Shown here: positions 29,514 through 39,243 of the stretch, piece by piece
Layout: the number at the start of each line of letters is the position of its first letter
How positions within the stretch are numbered: the stretch's first letter is position 1
DNA from: Enterococcus pallens ATCC BAA-351
GTDB taxonomy: Bacteria > Bacillota > Bacilli > Lactobacillales > Enterococcaceae
NCBI RefSeq assembly: GCF_000407485.1
Contig: NZ_ASWD01000003.1
Span: forward strand, 496,001-560,000
Length of the DNA: 64,000 nucleotides
Direction: 5' to 3'
The notes under the pieces: model-generated
The model's database searches: none
Seen by the model: only the letters and a program-made list of their open reading frames with translations
Told to the model about the DNA's origin: nothing
Translations under genes and position numbers: made by a program

Positions 29514-30296
29514 TTATTTTCGTAAAACGCCTAAGCGTAAACGGATTTTTTCTTTTTTAGTTTTTCCTTCAATTGCCTGAATTTGTATTCTTCCAAAACC
29601 TCTAATTGAAATTACGTCTAGTAAGTCCAATAAATAATCCGAACGTTCATTGATACTCCAATTTACTTTTACTTTACCAGATTCAACTAATTGTTTAGAA
29701 CGCTGTCTGGAAATATTATATACGGTTGAAATTATCACATCAAGCCTTAATGAAGAGGCAGTTGTAATTTCTTCAGACCAGCTATCTTTTGGAACAATAA
29801 TTTCAGTATATAGCTTTTCCTCTAAGTGAACAGTAACACGACCAATTTTAGTTATTTGGGATTCTATAAAATTAGACGTTTCACGGGCTAAGAAAACTTG
29901 CCATCTCTTGCCGTCAGAAATAATATCCCCAAAGTAATCCCGCTTTATTCCAACATTCATAAGTGTTCCTAATACTTTTCCATGAGATAGCTCTGTGAAC
30001 TTTTGCGGATACTTTATTTCAATTGTTATAATTTCAAAATCGTCTTTAGATGGCTCGAAATACTCAGGATAAATCATACAGCGACAACGCTCAGCCTGTT
30101 CATAGCCTCCGAAGAACATAAATTTTAAATCACTATTTTCCCGTGTTAATGTCTCGAGAATGTATGCTTGTCGTGGATCAAGGAAACTTGTCAAATAAGG
30201 TGCATATTGGCTTTCAACTTGTTCTAACCAATCACCAACAGCATCTATAAACGGGCGTTCTTCAGGTCGAAAATGTTGATAGACATTCTCATTCAT
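29514..30296 (-). CDS. ylmH: YlmH, S4-domain RNA-binding protein
   Basis: A 260-residue protein with an N-terminal alpha/beta domain and a C-terminal S4 RNA-binding domain (residues about 180-245, beginning SSLRLDVIISTVYNISRQRSKQLVESGKV-like, split here for length). It is the usual neighbour of divIVA. Work on Firmicutes YlmH homologues points to rescue of stalled 50S subunits with peptidyl-tRNA; whether this copy does so is inference. It is 13 bases after yggT. Confidence 0.93.
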   Translation of the reverse strand: MNENVYQHFRPEERPFIDAVGDWLEQVESQYAPYLTSFLDPRQAYILETLTRENSDLKFMFFGGYEQAERCRCMIYPEYFEPSKDDFEIITIEIKYPQKFTELSHGKVLGTLMNVGIKRDYFGDIISDGKRWQVFLARETSNFIESQITKIGRVTVHLEEKLYTEIIVPKDSWSEEITTASSLRLDVIISTVYNISRQRSKQLVESGKVKVNWSINERSDYLLDLLDVISIRGFGRIQIQAIEGKTKKEKIRLRLGVLRK

Positions 30297-30309
30297 CCCC
30301 TTACCCCCT

Positions 30310-30582
30310 CTAATAAATCATGCTGTAAATTAGCGAATTAAGAATTCTCATGATAAAATTTAAAGCAATAATTGCTGCCATAACAGAAAAATCAATTCCA
30401 CCAAACTGTAATGGCAAGCGACGAAATAAATCTAAGAATGGTTCACAAATACGACCAAGAAATTTTCCTAAGGCAGATTGATAGGCTCCAGGAAACCAAG
30501 AGAGTAATGCGTATACGACCAACAATATTGTGTAAAGATTAACCAAGCGATTAATTAAATTTAATAAGTTAAATAGTATCAA
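30310..30582 (-). CDS. ylmG: YggT family membrane protein
   Basis: A 90-residue integral membrane protein with two YGGT repeats, each a hydrophobic helix, and the central segment LGRICEPFLDLFRRLLP-like (here FLGRICEPFLDLFRRLP). It is a standard member of the ylm group downstream of ftsZ. It is thought to support division or osmotic adaptation, but the molecular role is unknown. Confidence 0.93.
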   Translation of the reverse strand: MILFNLLNLINRLVNLYTILLVVYALLSWFPGAYQSALGKFLGRICEPFLDLFRRLPLQFGGIDFSVMAAIIALNFIMRILNSLIYSMIY

Positions 30583-30596
30583 CTAATTTTCTCCTT

Positions 30597-31244
30597 TTAT
30601 AGTTCAAGTCCAAAGATGTCTTGATCCCCCATCGATTGTAATGTAGAGTTATCAACTTCCATATTTGTAGGTGTACATAAAAACATTTCATTTCCAACTC
30701 GTTTTATGTCACCGTCTATCATATATACCGCCCCTGTTAAAAAATCAACAATCCTTCTAGCACGGCCCTCATCTAGTGATTGAAAATTAATCAGCACTGC
30801 TTCGCCTTGAGCAATTCTTTTAGCAATAACCATAGCTTCATTATAAGCTTTGGGTTCTACAACAGATATCCGTTTACGTTCTCTCGTAGTTCCTACTGTT
30901 TGAGACGCTACTCTTTTTTTCATTGCTTCATTGTTAGGCATATTGATCACTTTTTCCGTTCCCTTTGCGGGAGAACCTGTCTCAACCTTGTTAGTAACAA
31001 TTTGTTCACGTTGTCTTACTTTAGACGGCTGTTTGTTTGCCGACAATGTGCTTTCTATAGAACGCTTAACTGGTTCTTGACGTACTTGTTGCTTACTTTT
31101 ATTTATCATAGGCTTTGCTTGTGTACGTCTCTCTCTCTTTGGTTGTTTTACAATAGTCTGTCGGGTAACAGGTGTCTCTTCATATACTTCCTCATCATCA
31201 GCTAAACCGAAGAAATCACTAATTTTTGCAAGATTAATGGCCAT
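30597..31244 (-). CDS. sepF: cell division protein SepF
   Basis: A 215-residue SepF that tethers and bundles FtsZ filaments at the membrane. The N-terminal amphipathic membrane anchor (MAINLAKISDFFGL) and acidic residues are followed by a long basic, Gln-rich linker (about residues 30-125), then the conserved core from about 126, with RISVVEPKAYNEAMVIA and LINFQSLDEGRARRIVDF, and GAVYMIDGDIKRVGNEMF. It is 15 bases before yggT. Confidence 0.95.
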   Translation of the reverse strand: MAINLAKISDFFGLADDEEVYEETPVTRQTIVKQPKRERRTQAKPMINKSKQQVRQEPVKRSIESTLSANKQPSKVRQREQIVTNKVETGSPAKGTEKVINMPNNEAMKKRVASQTVGTTRERKRISVVEPKAYNEAMVIAKRIAQGEAVLINFQSLDEGRARRIVDFLTGAVYMIDGDIKRVGNEMFLCTPTNMEVDNSTLQSMGDQDIFGLEL

Positions 31245-31254
31245 TGATTCCGTC

Positions 31255-31932
31255 CTATCCTTTCTTAAATAATGCTGTTCCTACACGAATATAGGTTGCA
31301 CCTTCCATAATTGCCAGTGAAAAATCCTGGCTCATCCCCATACTAAGTTCTGTGCAAGGAGCATATTTCAGTTTTAGGGAACAAATCTTTTCCTGTAAAT
31401 TTTTCAAGGAAGCAAAGATGCTCCGGATTGTTTCATCATCTGCATCAAAAGGTGCCATCGTCATTAGTCCAACCACATATACATTGGATAGATCTGATAA
31501 CTTATGAACAAATGAGAGCAATTCCTCGGGATGTATACCATGCTTTGATTCTTCCCCTGAGATATTGACTTCAATGAAACAATTAATCTTATGCGAAGCT
31601 CTTTTTTGGATCTCTTGCGCTAAACGCAAACTATCCAAAGCATGGAAATAATTTATATGATTGATAATAGATTTTACCTTGCGTCGTTGCAAATTACCAA
31701 TCAAATGCCAAGCTATTTGGGAATATTCACTTAAACTTTCTTTTTTCTCAAGAAGTTTGTCAACTCGATTTTCGGCTAAATTAGTTACCCCTAGTTTCAC
31801 TAATTCTTCCGCAGCAATTGCGTCAACACTTTTCGTTACTGCAACTAGCGTTACTTCCTCAGGAGTACGTGAAACAAGAGCACACGACTCCTGAATCTCT
31901 TGCTCAATACTATGCAAGTTATCAGCGATCAT
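31255..31932 (-). CDS. ylmE: PLP homeostasis protein YggS/YlmE
   Basis: A 225-residue alanine-racemase-like TIM barrel that binds pyridoxal phosphate and acts in its homeostasis rather than as a racemase. The lysine that binds PLP is in VAVTKSV near residue 34; ENRVDKL near 55, HLIGNLQRRK near 76 and SMGMSQDFSLAI near 197 are conserved. The length is normal. It links ftsZ and sepF, spaced by 14 and 10 bases. Confidence 0.94.
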   Translation of the reverse strand: MIADNLHSIEQEIQESCALVSRTPEEVTLVAVTKSVDAIAAEELVKLGVTNLAENRVDKLLEKKESLSEYSQIAWHLIGNLQRRKVKSIINHINYFHALDSLRLAQEIQKRASHKINCFIEVNISGEESKHGIHPEELLSFVHKLSDLSNVYVVGLMTMAPFDADDETIRSIFASLKNLQEKICSLKLKYAPCTELSMGMSQDFSLAIMEGATYIRVGTALFKKG

Positions 31933-31946
31933 GTGCTCTCCCCCTT

Positions 31947-33185
31947 TTATTTTCTACGGCGAAAGAATGGTGGTGTATCAAGTTCTTCGTCTTTTTCAGG
32001 TTTTACTTCTTCGCGAGTAAAAGTCTCAAATTCTTTCTTTTCGATATTTTCAAATTGAGTATCGTCTACTTTTGGACGAATGTTATCTTCCTTACGAATA
32101 TCCCATTCACCAAACGCTGATTGTGATTCATTATTTTTTATAGGTTCAATATCTAAATTCGGTTTTTGTGGTACCGATTGAACTTGGCTAGTGCGTTGAG
32201 TACTGCGGCTAGCCTTTCGCTCCTTTTTTGTTGGGTCAATCCCCGTAGCGATTACTGTTACACGAATTTCATCGCCCAATTCCTCATTAATGGATGTTCC
32301 TAAAATAATATTTACGTCTCCAGTTGCAGCATTTGCAACAATATCCGAAGCATCTTGTGCTTCAAACAATGTCATATCTAGACCACCGGTTATGTTTAAC
32401 AACACCTGCTCAGCACCATCTATAGATGTTTCTAATAATGGGGAAGAAATGGCTTTCTTAGTTGCTTCAACCACACGATCTTCACCGCTAGCAACACCTA
32501 TTCCCATTAAAGCGGTACCTTGATCCGCCATCACTGTCTTAACATCTGCAAAGTCCAAATTAACATATCCAGGTGCAGTAATTAAATCTGAAATGCCCTG
32601 TACTCCTTGACGAAGAACGTTATCTGCTTCACGAAAAGCCTCAAGCATTGGTGTTTTCTTATCAACAACTTCCAACAAGCGATTGTTAGAAATAATTAAC
32701 AGAGTATCTACATTTTCCTTAAGTAAAGATATGCCTTCAGCGGCAAAACGACCACGCTTTGGTCCTTCGAAACTAAAAGGACGAGTTACAACACCTACAG
32801 TTAGCGCACCCAACTCTTTTGCGATTTTTGCAACGATTGGAGCAGCTCCTGTTCCCGTTCCACCGCCCATACCAGCAGTAATAAATACCATGTCGGCACC
32901 TTGCAGAGCTTCTTGAATGGATTGTTCGCTTTCTTCAGCTGCTTTTTGACCCACTTCAGGTTGAGAACCTGCCCCTAGTCCACGTGTATATTTTGGACCT
33001 AATTGAATGACTGTTTCAGCCTTTGAGTTCTTTAAAGCTTGTACATCAGTATTCGCAGCAATAAATTCAACGCCTTTAACGTTTTCTTCGATCATACGAT
33101 TAATTGCGTTTCCGCCGCCGCCGCCGACACCGATAACTTTAATAACTGCGCCTTCGTTAATATTGTTATCTATTGAGAATTCCAT
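31947..33185 (-). CDS. ftsZ: cell division protein FtsZ
   Basis: A 412-residue tubulin-like GTPase that forms the Z ring. The nucleotide site [10 protein letters not shown] lies near residue 106, the T7 loop NLDFADV near residue 208, and [13 protein letters not shown] near residue 19. A Glu/Lys-rich linker of about 70 residues leads to the C-terminal peptide [10 protein letters not shown] that binds FtsA and SepF. It is 21 bases after ftsA. Confidence 0.98.
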   Translation of the reverse strand: MEFSIDNNINEGAVIKVIGVGGGGGNAINRMIEENVKGVEFIAANTDVQALKNSKAETVIQLGPKYTRGLGAGSQPEVGQKAAEESEQSIQEALQGADMVFITAGMGGGTGTGAAPIVAKIAKELGALTVGVVTRPFSFEGPKRGRFAAEGISLLKENVDTLLIISNNRLLEVVDKKTPMLEAFREADNVLRQGVQGISDLITAPGYVNLDFADVKTVMADQGTALMGIGVASGEDRVVEATKKAISSPLLETSIDGAEQVLLNITGGLDMTLFEAQDASDIVANAATGDVNIILGTSINEELGDEIRVTVIATGIDPTKKERKASRSTQRTSQVQSVPQKPNLDIEPIKNNESQSAFGEWDIRKEDNIRPKVDDTQFENIEKKEFETFTREEVKPEKDEELDTPPFFRRRK

Positions 33186-33206
33186 ATTTTATTCCTCCTA
33201 TGTGAG

Positions 33207-34526
33207 TTAATCAAAAATATTAGAGAAGAAGTCTTTAATCTTCCCGGTTACTTTTTCGTCGTTCTTTGGTTTAGTTTCTTCTTCGTATTCTTCCACAGCA
33301 TCATAGTCATCATAGACTGGTGTAGTGGATACAGCTGAAACCTGCGGTGATAACGAAACTTTTTCGCCAGTCACTGCTGATTTTGCCAAGTGATAGACGT
33401 CGTTCAATTCAGCTGAATAATTAACAATACTTATCACATTGGTGAATACCGGATTTCGCAAGCCCATTTGATTTGGTACATGTAACTTAACGTTTGTACC
33501 AAAAACATCTTCAGCAAGCTCGACTACTCCAGGAATACTGGCAGCACCTCCAGATAGGACAATTCCTCCTGGTAAATCTAATGCTTCGATTTCATCTAAA
33601 GCGCCTTTTGCTTTACGAAAAATTTGTTCTAAGCGAGCTTCAATAATCTCAGCTAGATAACGTTCATCAATTTTTACAGGATCTGTTTTTCCAATTACAT
33701 CAACTGGAAATTCTTCTTCTGCCGATGTTCTGGCTGGATAAGCATCCCCATAATTGATTTTTAAGGCTTCAGCATTGTTGAAAGAAGTATTCAATACAAT
33801 CGAAATATCCTTTGTTACGTACTCTCCGCCTTCTTGATCAACATGCGTGAACTTTAATTGCTTATCATGCATTACAGCGGTTGTCGTTTGTCCGCCACCC
33901 ATGTCAATCACAATTGTACCAAAATCCTTTTCGCCATCAGAAAGGATTGACTCAGTTAGCGCTAAAGGTGTAATAATCGTTTCAGCAACTGTTAACCCTG
34001 CTGTTTCAACACATTTTTTTATGTTGTGAATAATTGTTTTAGGGCCCGTGAAAACTAGACCAAACATTTCTAGACGTACACCAATCATACCACGAGGATC
34101 TTTGATTCCATCAAATCCATCAACAGTAAATTCTTGAGGTAATAAAGCTACGATTTGTCTTTCAGGAGGAATTGAACGAACCATTGCGGCAGAAGCAACG
34201 TTCCGTACATCATCATCAGTAATCTCTTTAGATTCACTATTCACCGCGATCATGCCTTGGCAAGGCTCGACTTCTAGAAGGTTTGCTGGCAATCCCACAC
34301 TGACACTCTTGATTTGAATCCCTGCTTTTTCCTCGGCCTGTTTTACTGCTCGTTGAATTGCGTGAACCGTTTTATCGATGTCCACAATAATCCCACGATT
34401 GATTCCTTCTGATTTTGCATTTCCAACACCAATTATATTCATTTGGCTATCGATGTATTCGGCAACTACAACTTTAACAGATGTCGTTCCGATATCAAGG
34501 CCCACATACATTCCTGCTTTTGCCAT
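33207..34526 (-). CDS. ftsA: cell division protein FtsA
   Basis: A 439-residue actin-like ATPase that anchors FtsZ. It has VGLDIGTTSVKVVVAE near residue 8, the 1C domain, the ATP-binding IDMGGGQTT near residue 208 and GGIVLSGGAA near 318. A linker leads to the C-terminal amphipathic helix (KIKDFFSNIFD) that binds membrane. It is preceded by a 160-base gap with a candidate promoter, the longest gap inside the dcw run. Confidence 0.97.
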   Translation of the reverse strand: MAKAGMYVGLDIGTTSVKVVVAEYIDSQMNIIGVGNAKSEGINRGIIVDIDKTVHAIQRAVKQAEEKAGIQIKSVSVGLPANLLEVEPCQGMIAVNSESKEITDDDVRNVASAAMVRSIPPERQIVALLPQEFTVDGFDGIKDPRGMIGVRLEMFGLVFTGPKTIIHNIKKCVETAGLTVAETIITPLALTESILSDGEKDFGTIVIDMGGGQTTTAVMHDKQLKFTHVDQEGGEYVTKDISIVLNTSFNNAEALKINYGDAYPARTSAEEEFPVDVIGKTDPVKIDERYLAEIIEARLEQIFRKAKGALDEIEALDLPGGIVLSGGAASIPGVVELAEDVFGTNVKLHVPNQMGLRNPVFTNVISIVNYSAELNDVYHLAKSAVTGEKVSLSPQVSAVSTTPVYDDYDAVEEYEEETKPKNDEKVTGKIKDFFSNIFD

Positions 34527-34628
34527 GAATGGGATTCCCTCCTACTTAAAATTTCATTATCTAGATTGAAAATATCTGCTTTCAGTAAGCACGTCATATA
34601 TTTCTTTCAAATATACTCACTGCCACCA

Positions 34629-34634
34629 ATTTTA
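34629..34634 (-). promoter_or_regulatory. candidate extended -10 promoter for ftsA-ftsZ
   Basis: On the minus strand TGG followed by TAAAAT, in the 160-base divIB-ftsA gap. The -35 box is poor. A local promoter here would let ftsAZ be made apart from the wall genes. Confidence 0.4.
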
Positions 34635-34686
34635 CCACATTTTGCACGGAATTAAAAAGGAGAATCCGTATTTTCTTCGGATAATT

Positions 34687-35763
34687 TTAATCATTTTCAA
34701 CCGAAGGACTAGTTTCTTCAGGTGGATTTTCTGTTGTACTTTCAATTGTATTTTGCTCAGTGTTATCTGAAGTTGTTTCTTCTGGATAAGAATAGCTGTA
34801 AATTCCGGCCTCCATATCAACTATACCTTTCATTTTTTGAGCATTCATTTCTTCGACAACTTGTGGATAATATTTCATTTTTTGACTCATATCATGAATA
34901 GAGACCAAAACCTGATTTCCATCATTCATAAAAATTTGGAGCAGACCTTTGTTCTCATTTGTAGGAGCATACTTTATTTGAGAAACACCTTGACGAACTT
35001 TCTCAGATAATGCGTCATACTGCTTCATTACTTCTAGTATTCTTTTGGGGCCAGTAAAACCTTCTAAGATTGGTAAAGTACCTTGTGGTTTCTCCACATT
35101 CATTGGAATTACTGTTCCGTTTGCAAGTACAGGAGAGTATTCATTATCATGTCCAAGGTAAGCTACTTCTTTGTACTCCTTGACATCAACTACAAATTTA
35201 TTGATTCCATCAAAGCGAACACTCGCATCTTGTACTCTTAACTCTTGCTTTTTTAGTCGATCAATATGGTCATTGCGCTGAAAATACTGCGACCATAGAT
35301 TATTCCCTACTGAAAAATTTAATTTATTGGCTATTTCTTCTGATGAAATTTGCTCATTGCCTTCAATTGAAACGCCTGACAAACGACTTAATGGAGAAAC
35401 GTAATACAATAAGATCAACGCAGGAATCATAAACAAAACTATTAATATCGTGAGACGTTTGTACAAACGCCTATTCCGTTCGTGCCGGATATTAGGCAAA
35501 CGATCTAAAAATGATCCGTTTACCGGTCCCAATTTCTTCTTTTCAGTTTTTTCTTCAGACTTTTCTGTATCCTCTAACCGTTCGCTATCTTCTTCATCTT
35601 TAACTTCCGTGTCCTCTATCGATATTTCTTGCTCAGATTCTTCCGTAAATTGTTTTTTGGATTCGTTCGGATGCATTTTCAAGTATTCTTGATTTGCTAA
35701 CTGCCAAGGTGTTAGTTTGTCCTTATCATCTTTGTTATTTTCAGGTGTTTCTTGTTGGCTCAA
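34687..35763 (-). CDS. divIB: cell division protein DivIB/FtsQ
   Basis: A 358-residue bitopic protein: a long acidic cytoplasmic N-terminus (residues 1-100), a membrane helix at 104-122, a POTRA domain starting LSGVSIEGNEQISSEEI near 128, the beta domain, and a Glu/Thr/Ser/Pro-rich tail. It forms the divisome complex with FtsL and DivIC. The long acidic N-terminus is typical of lactococcal and enterococcal forms. It is 24 bases after murG. Confidence 0.95.
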   Translation of the reverse strand: MSQQETPENNKDDKDKLTPWQLANQEYLKMHPNESKKQFTEESEQEISIEDTEVKDEEDSERLEDTEKSEEKTEKKKLGPVNGSFLDRLPNIRHERNRRLYKRLTILIVLFMIPALILLYYVSPLSRLSGVSIEGNEQISSEEIANKLNFSVGNNLWSQYFQRNDHIDRLKKQELRVQDASVRFDGINKFVVDVKEYKEVAYLGHDNEYSPVLANGTVIPMNVEKPQGTLPILEGFTGPKRILEVMKQYDALSEKVRQGVSQIKYAPTNENKGLLQIFMNDGNQVLVSIHDMSQKMKYYPQVVEEMNAQKMKGIVDMEAGIYSYSYPEETTSDNTEQNTIESTTENPPEETSPSVEND

Positions 35764-35787
35764 GCCTATTCACCTCCTGCCATTATT

Positions 35788-36879
35788 CTACTTTATAATA
35801 CTAGTTACTAAATGCCATAGTCGCTCCGCTGCATCCGGAATACCTTCTTTTTTTGACGATTCAGCCATTTGTTCCCTTAATTTATGATTATACATAATTG
35901 AATCAATTGTTTTTATTAAAATATCTCCATCCAATTTATCATCCTCAATCATTTCAACAGCTCCAGCCTCTACTAAACTTTGAGCATTCTTTGTTTGATG
36001 ATCATTGGTCACATATGGACTAGGTATTAGTATTGCTGGAAGCCCTAAAGCTGTAAATTCCGCGATTGAAGTGGCCCCTGCACGGCCAATTAATAAATCA
36101 ACATTTGCCATTACATCGGTCATATTTTTGATGTAAGGTTGCAAAGATATGTTAGTCCATGCTTTTCCTGCATCAAATTTCTCACTAAGCTCCTGAAAAT
36201 ACCTTTCTCCAGAAGAGTAAAGAATTTGATAATCTTTTTGTGCCAGTTGGGGTAACGCTTGGATAACCGCTTGATTTATTTTTAGTGCACCTTGGCTTCC
36301 ACCAAAAATCAAGACAGTTGGACGTTCAGGAATTAGACCATAATCAGAAAGTACTTCTGATTTCCCATTTGCAACAACCTCTTGTGCACGAGGATTCCCT
36401 ACTAAAACAGTCTTATCATCTGGGAAATATTGTTGAGCATCTGGAAAACATATTCCTACTTTATCAACAAACCGACTAAGAAATTTGTTCGTAATTCCAG
36501 GCACACTATTTTGTTCGTGGATAATCGTTGGGATTTTCAGACGTGCAGCGGCATACACAACAGATCCTGAAACATAGCCCCCAGTACCAATGACTACGTC
36601 TGGTTCAAATTCTTTTAAAATTTCTTTTGAACGTTTCAAACTTTTCATAAATAAATTCAAGGTTTGAATGTTATCCATAGATATTTTGCGTTTGAATCCT
36701 TGGATTTTTATTGTATTAAATGAAATTCCAGTTTCCGGTACAATTTTATTTTCCAGACCGCGATGTGTCCCGACATATAAAAACTCTGCATCAGGATCAA
36801 TTTTCTTAACATAGCGGATAAAAGCAAGGGCTGGATATATATGTCCACCGGTCCCTCCACCTGTTACAAGTATCTTCAT
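35788..36879 (-). CDS. murG: MurG, UDP-GlcNAc:lipid I N-acetylglucosaminyltransferase
   Basis: A 363-residue GT-B enzyme that converts lipid I to lipid II at the inner face of the membrane. The two glycine-rich loops are [12 protein letters not shown] (residues 7-18) and GTGGYVSG near residue 98; the C-terminal UDP-GlcNAc site has [10 protein letters not shown] near 193 and [10 protein letters not shown] near 263. The length is normal. It is 8 bases after murD. Confidence 0.97.
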   Translation of the reverse strand: MKILVTGGGTGGHIYPALAFIRYVKKIDPDAEFLYVGTHRGLENKIVPETGISFNTIKIQGFKRKISMDNIQTLNLFMKSLKRSKEILKEFEPDVVIGTGGYVSGSVVYAAARLKIPTIIHEQNSVPGITNKFLSRFVDKVGICFPDAQQYFPDDKTVLVGNPRAQEVVANGKSEVLSDYGLIPERPTVLIFGGSQGALKINQAVIQALPQLAQKDYQILYSSGERYFQELSEKFDAGKAWTNISLQPYIKNMTDVMANVDLLIGRAGATSIAEFTALGLPAILIPSPYVTNDHQTKNAQSLVEAGAVEMIEDDKLDGDILIKTIDSIMYNHKLREQMAESSKKEGIPDAAERLWHLVTSIIK

Positions 36880-36887
36880 TTTTTTTC

Positions 36888-38252
36888 CTACTTTTCTAAC
36901 TTTTCAACTGCTTGAACAAATTTATTTCCACGAATCTCAAAGCTGGGGTATTGGTCCCAGCTAGCGTTTGCAGGAGAAAGCAATATATTGTCTCCCGCCT
37001 CGCTATACTCATAAGCTAATTGTACAGCTGTTTCAACATTTTCAGTAAATAAAACTTTGTCAATTCCAGCTTTTTTAGCAGTTTCAGCTAATTTGTTTTT
37101 CGTTTCACCAAATAAAATAACTGCTTTTAATCCCCTAATAGCAGGAATTAATTCATCAAAGCTATTTCCCCGATCCAATCCACCTGCTAATAAGATTACT
37201 TTCTCATTTTCAAACCCACTTAAAGCCATTTCTGTAGCTAGGCTATTAGTAGCTTTTGAATCATTATAGAATTTGCGATCATTTATGGATTTTACGTATT
37301 GTGTACGATGAGGAACTCCATGAAAATGAGTCAAAGCTGAACGGATTGATTTATTAGAGACATTTTTTAACTTAGCAACAGCAATAGCCGCCAATGCATT
37401 CTCAATATTATGTTGTCCAGGAACCCCTAGCTTCTCAGCGTCAATAATCTTTTCATCTCTGTAGTATAGAGCACCATTTTTCAAATAAGTACCATTCTCT
37501 AAAGTTACTTTTGTTGAAAAAGGAATAATAGTTGCTTTACTTTTAGAGCTTAATTTACGCAACTCCATAGAATCCCAATTAATAACTAAATACTCTGATT
37601 TTGTCATATTTTTTTGAATAGCCCATTTCGCTGATACATAATTTTCACGGGATCCATGGTAATCTAAATGTGCCTCATAAATATTCGTTATTACAGCAAT
37701 TTGAGGATGGAATTCAGTAATTCCCATCAGTTGAAAACTAGACATTTCCATCACAATGTCATCGGTTTTTTCTGTTTTTTGAGCAACTTCACTAGCTGGA
37801 AAACCAATATTCCCAGCTAAATAAGCTTTTCCCTTTTCTCTATTTTGATTCAACAAAAGTCCAATCATTGTAGTTGTGGTTGTCTTTCCATTAGTCCCTG
37901 TAATACCAATAATCGGGCATTCAGCAACCTGGTATGCCAATTCTACTTCTGTCAAGATTGGAATATGTAATGATTCAGCTTTTTCGACTAACGGATTACT
38001 ATAGGGAATTCCTGGATTTTTAACCATTAATGAAAAATCTTCATCTAACAACTCAATTGGGTGGCTTCCAGTAATCACTCGAATACCATCTTCCAATAAA
38101 TCCTGTGCTGCTGGATTATCTTCGAAAGGTTTTCCATCATTTACAGTAACAAGCGCGCCCAAGCGATGAAGCAACTTGGCCGCACTAAACCCACTCTTAG
38201 CTAAACCTAAGACCAGCACTTTTTCATTTTTATATCGTTCTATTTGCTTCAT
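36888..38252 (-). CDS. murD: UDP-N-acetylmuramoylalanine--D-glutamate ligase
   Basis: A 454-residue ligase that adds D-glutamate to UDP-MurNAc-L-alanine. The P-loop [12 protein letters not shown] lies near residue 115, with [13 protein letters not shown] near 185 and FYNDSKATN near 320 in the central and C-terminal domains. An ATG three codons upstream sits directly against AGGAG, so I start at 38252 ([11 protein letters not shown]), nine bases away. It is 12 bases after mraY. Confidence 0.97.
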   Translation of the reverse strand: MKQIERYKNEKVLVLGLAKSGFSAAKLLHRLGALVTVNDGKPFEDNPAAQDLLEDGIRVITGSHPIELLDEDFSLMVKNPGIPYSNPLVEKAESLHIPILTEVELAYQVAECPIIGITGTNGKTTTTTMIGLLLNQNREKGKAYLAGNIGFPASEVAQKTEKTDDIVMEMSSFQLMGITEFHPQIAVITNIYEAHLDYHGSRENYVSAKWAIQKNMTKSEYLVINWDSMELRKLSSKSKATIIPFSTKVTLENGTYLKNGALYYRDEKIIDAEKLGVPGQHNIENALAAIAVAKLKNVSNKSIRSALTHFHGVPHRTQYVKSINDRKFYNDSKATNSLATEMALSGFENEKVILLAGGLDRGNSFDELIPAIRGLKAVILFGETKNKLAETAKKAGIDKVLFTENVETAVQLAYEYSEAGDNILLSPANASWDQYPSFEIRGNKFVQAVEKLEK

Positions 38253-38264
38253 TATTTTCATCTC

Positions 38265-39227
38265 CTAAAGTACAATCACTAAAACTAGTATTGATACGGC
38301 CAAACTAATTAGCCAAAAAACAATATCAATCTTCCATTCAGTCCAACCAGACATTTCAAAATGATGATGCAAAGGAGACATTTTAAAAATGCGCTTGCCA
38401 GTTAATTTAAAAGAAGTGACCTGTAGCATTACACTAGCCGTCTCACAAACATATACTAAACCAACCAGTAATAATGTCCATTCCTGATGCAGCATGATAG
38501 AAACAGCTGCTAATAAACCTCCCAGAGATAATGATCCTACATCTCCCATAAAAATTTTGGCTGGTTTCTTATTATAAGGAAAGAAGCCAATTAAACCACC
38601 AATTATGCTTAAACAAACAATCAATACTTCATACTGTTGCTGATTCCAAGCAATAATAGCATATGTTGCAAAAGAAATTGTACCTAGGCCTGAGACTAAA
38701 CCATCAATTCCATCAGTCAAATTGACTGCATTGGAAAAGCCAACAAGCCAAACAATCACGAACAATCCATAGACAATTCCCACAGACAATTCTAGACCAA
38801 AGAAATTCAATGAATCACTATACCCTGCAACATGATAAAAAATATAAAATAAAATAGCTACAACTAATTGTCCAATAAATTTTTGTCTAGAAGTTAAGCC
38901 TTCATTTTGTTTACGAGCTAATTTTAGAAAATCGTCTAAAAAACCAATCACACCATAAAGCACTAGTACAAATAGCAATAATAATAATGATGATGTCATT
39001 TTATCCTGCCATATACTAAACCATATAATGGTTATCACAGCAGCCGTTAAAAAACCAGCTCCACCCATTGTAGGTGTTCCTGCCTTAACATTATGCCATT
39101 CAGGTCCTTCGCCGCGAATAGCTTGACCTTGTTTCTTCATTCTAAAATAGCCAATTAAAAAAGGCATCCATGCGACAGTAATCGCAAAACTACTAACAAA
39201 AGCAATAAATAGTTGTGCCGGTTCCAT
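38265..39227 (-). CDS. mraY: phospho-N-acetylmuramoyl-pentapeptide transferase
   Basis: A 320-residue membrane enzyme that makes lipid I. It has about ten helices, the Asp-rich FLDDFLK near residue 97, NAVNLTDGIDGLVSG near 165, GDVGSLSLGG near 228, and the HHHFEMSGW loop near 287, which marks it as MraY rather than TagO. It lies 16 bases after the penicillin-binding protein gene. Confidence 0.97.
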   Translation of the reverse strand: MEPAQLFIAFVSSFAITVAWMPFLIGYFRMKKQGQAIRGEGPEWHNVKAGTPTMGGAGFLTAAVITIIWFSIWQDKMTSSLLLLLFVLVLYGVIGFLDDFLKLARKQNEGLTSRQKFIGQLVVAILFYIFYHVAGYSDSLNFFGLELSVGIVYGLFVIVWLVGFSNAVNLTDGIDGLVSGLGTISFATYAIIAWNQQQYEVLIVCLSIIGGLIGFFPYNKKPAKIFMGDVGSLSLGGLLAAVSIMLHQEWTLLLVGLVYVCETASVMLQVTSFKLTGKRIFKMSPLHHHFEMSGWTEWKIDIVFWLISLAVSILVLVIVL

Positions 39228-39243
39228 TCTTTTCTCTCCAGTC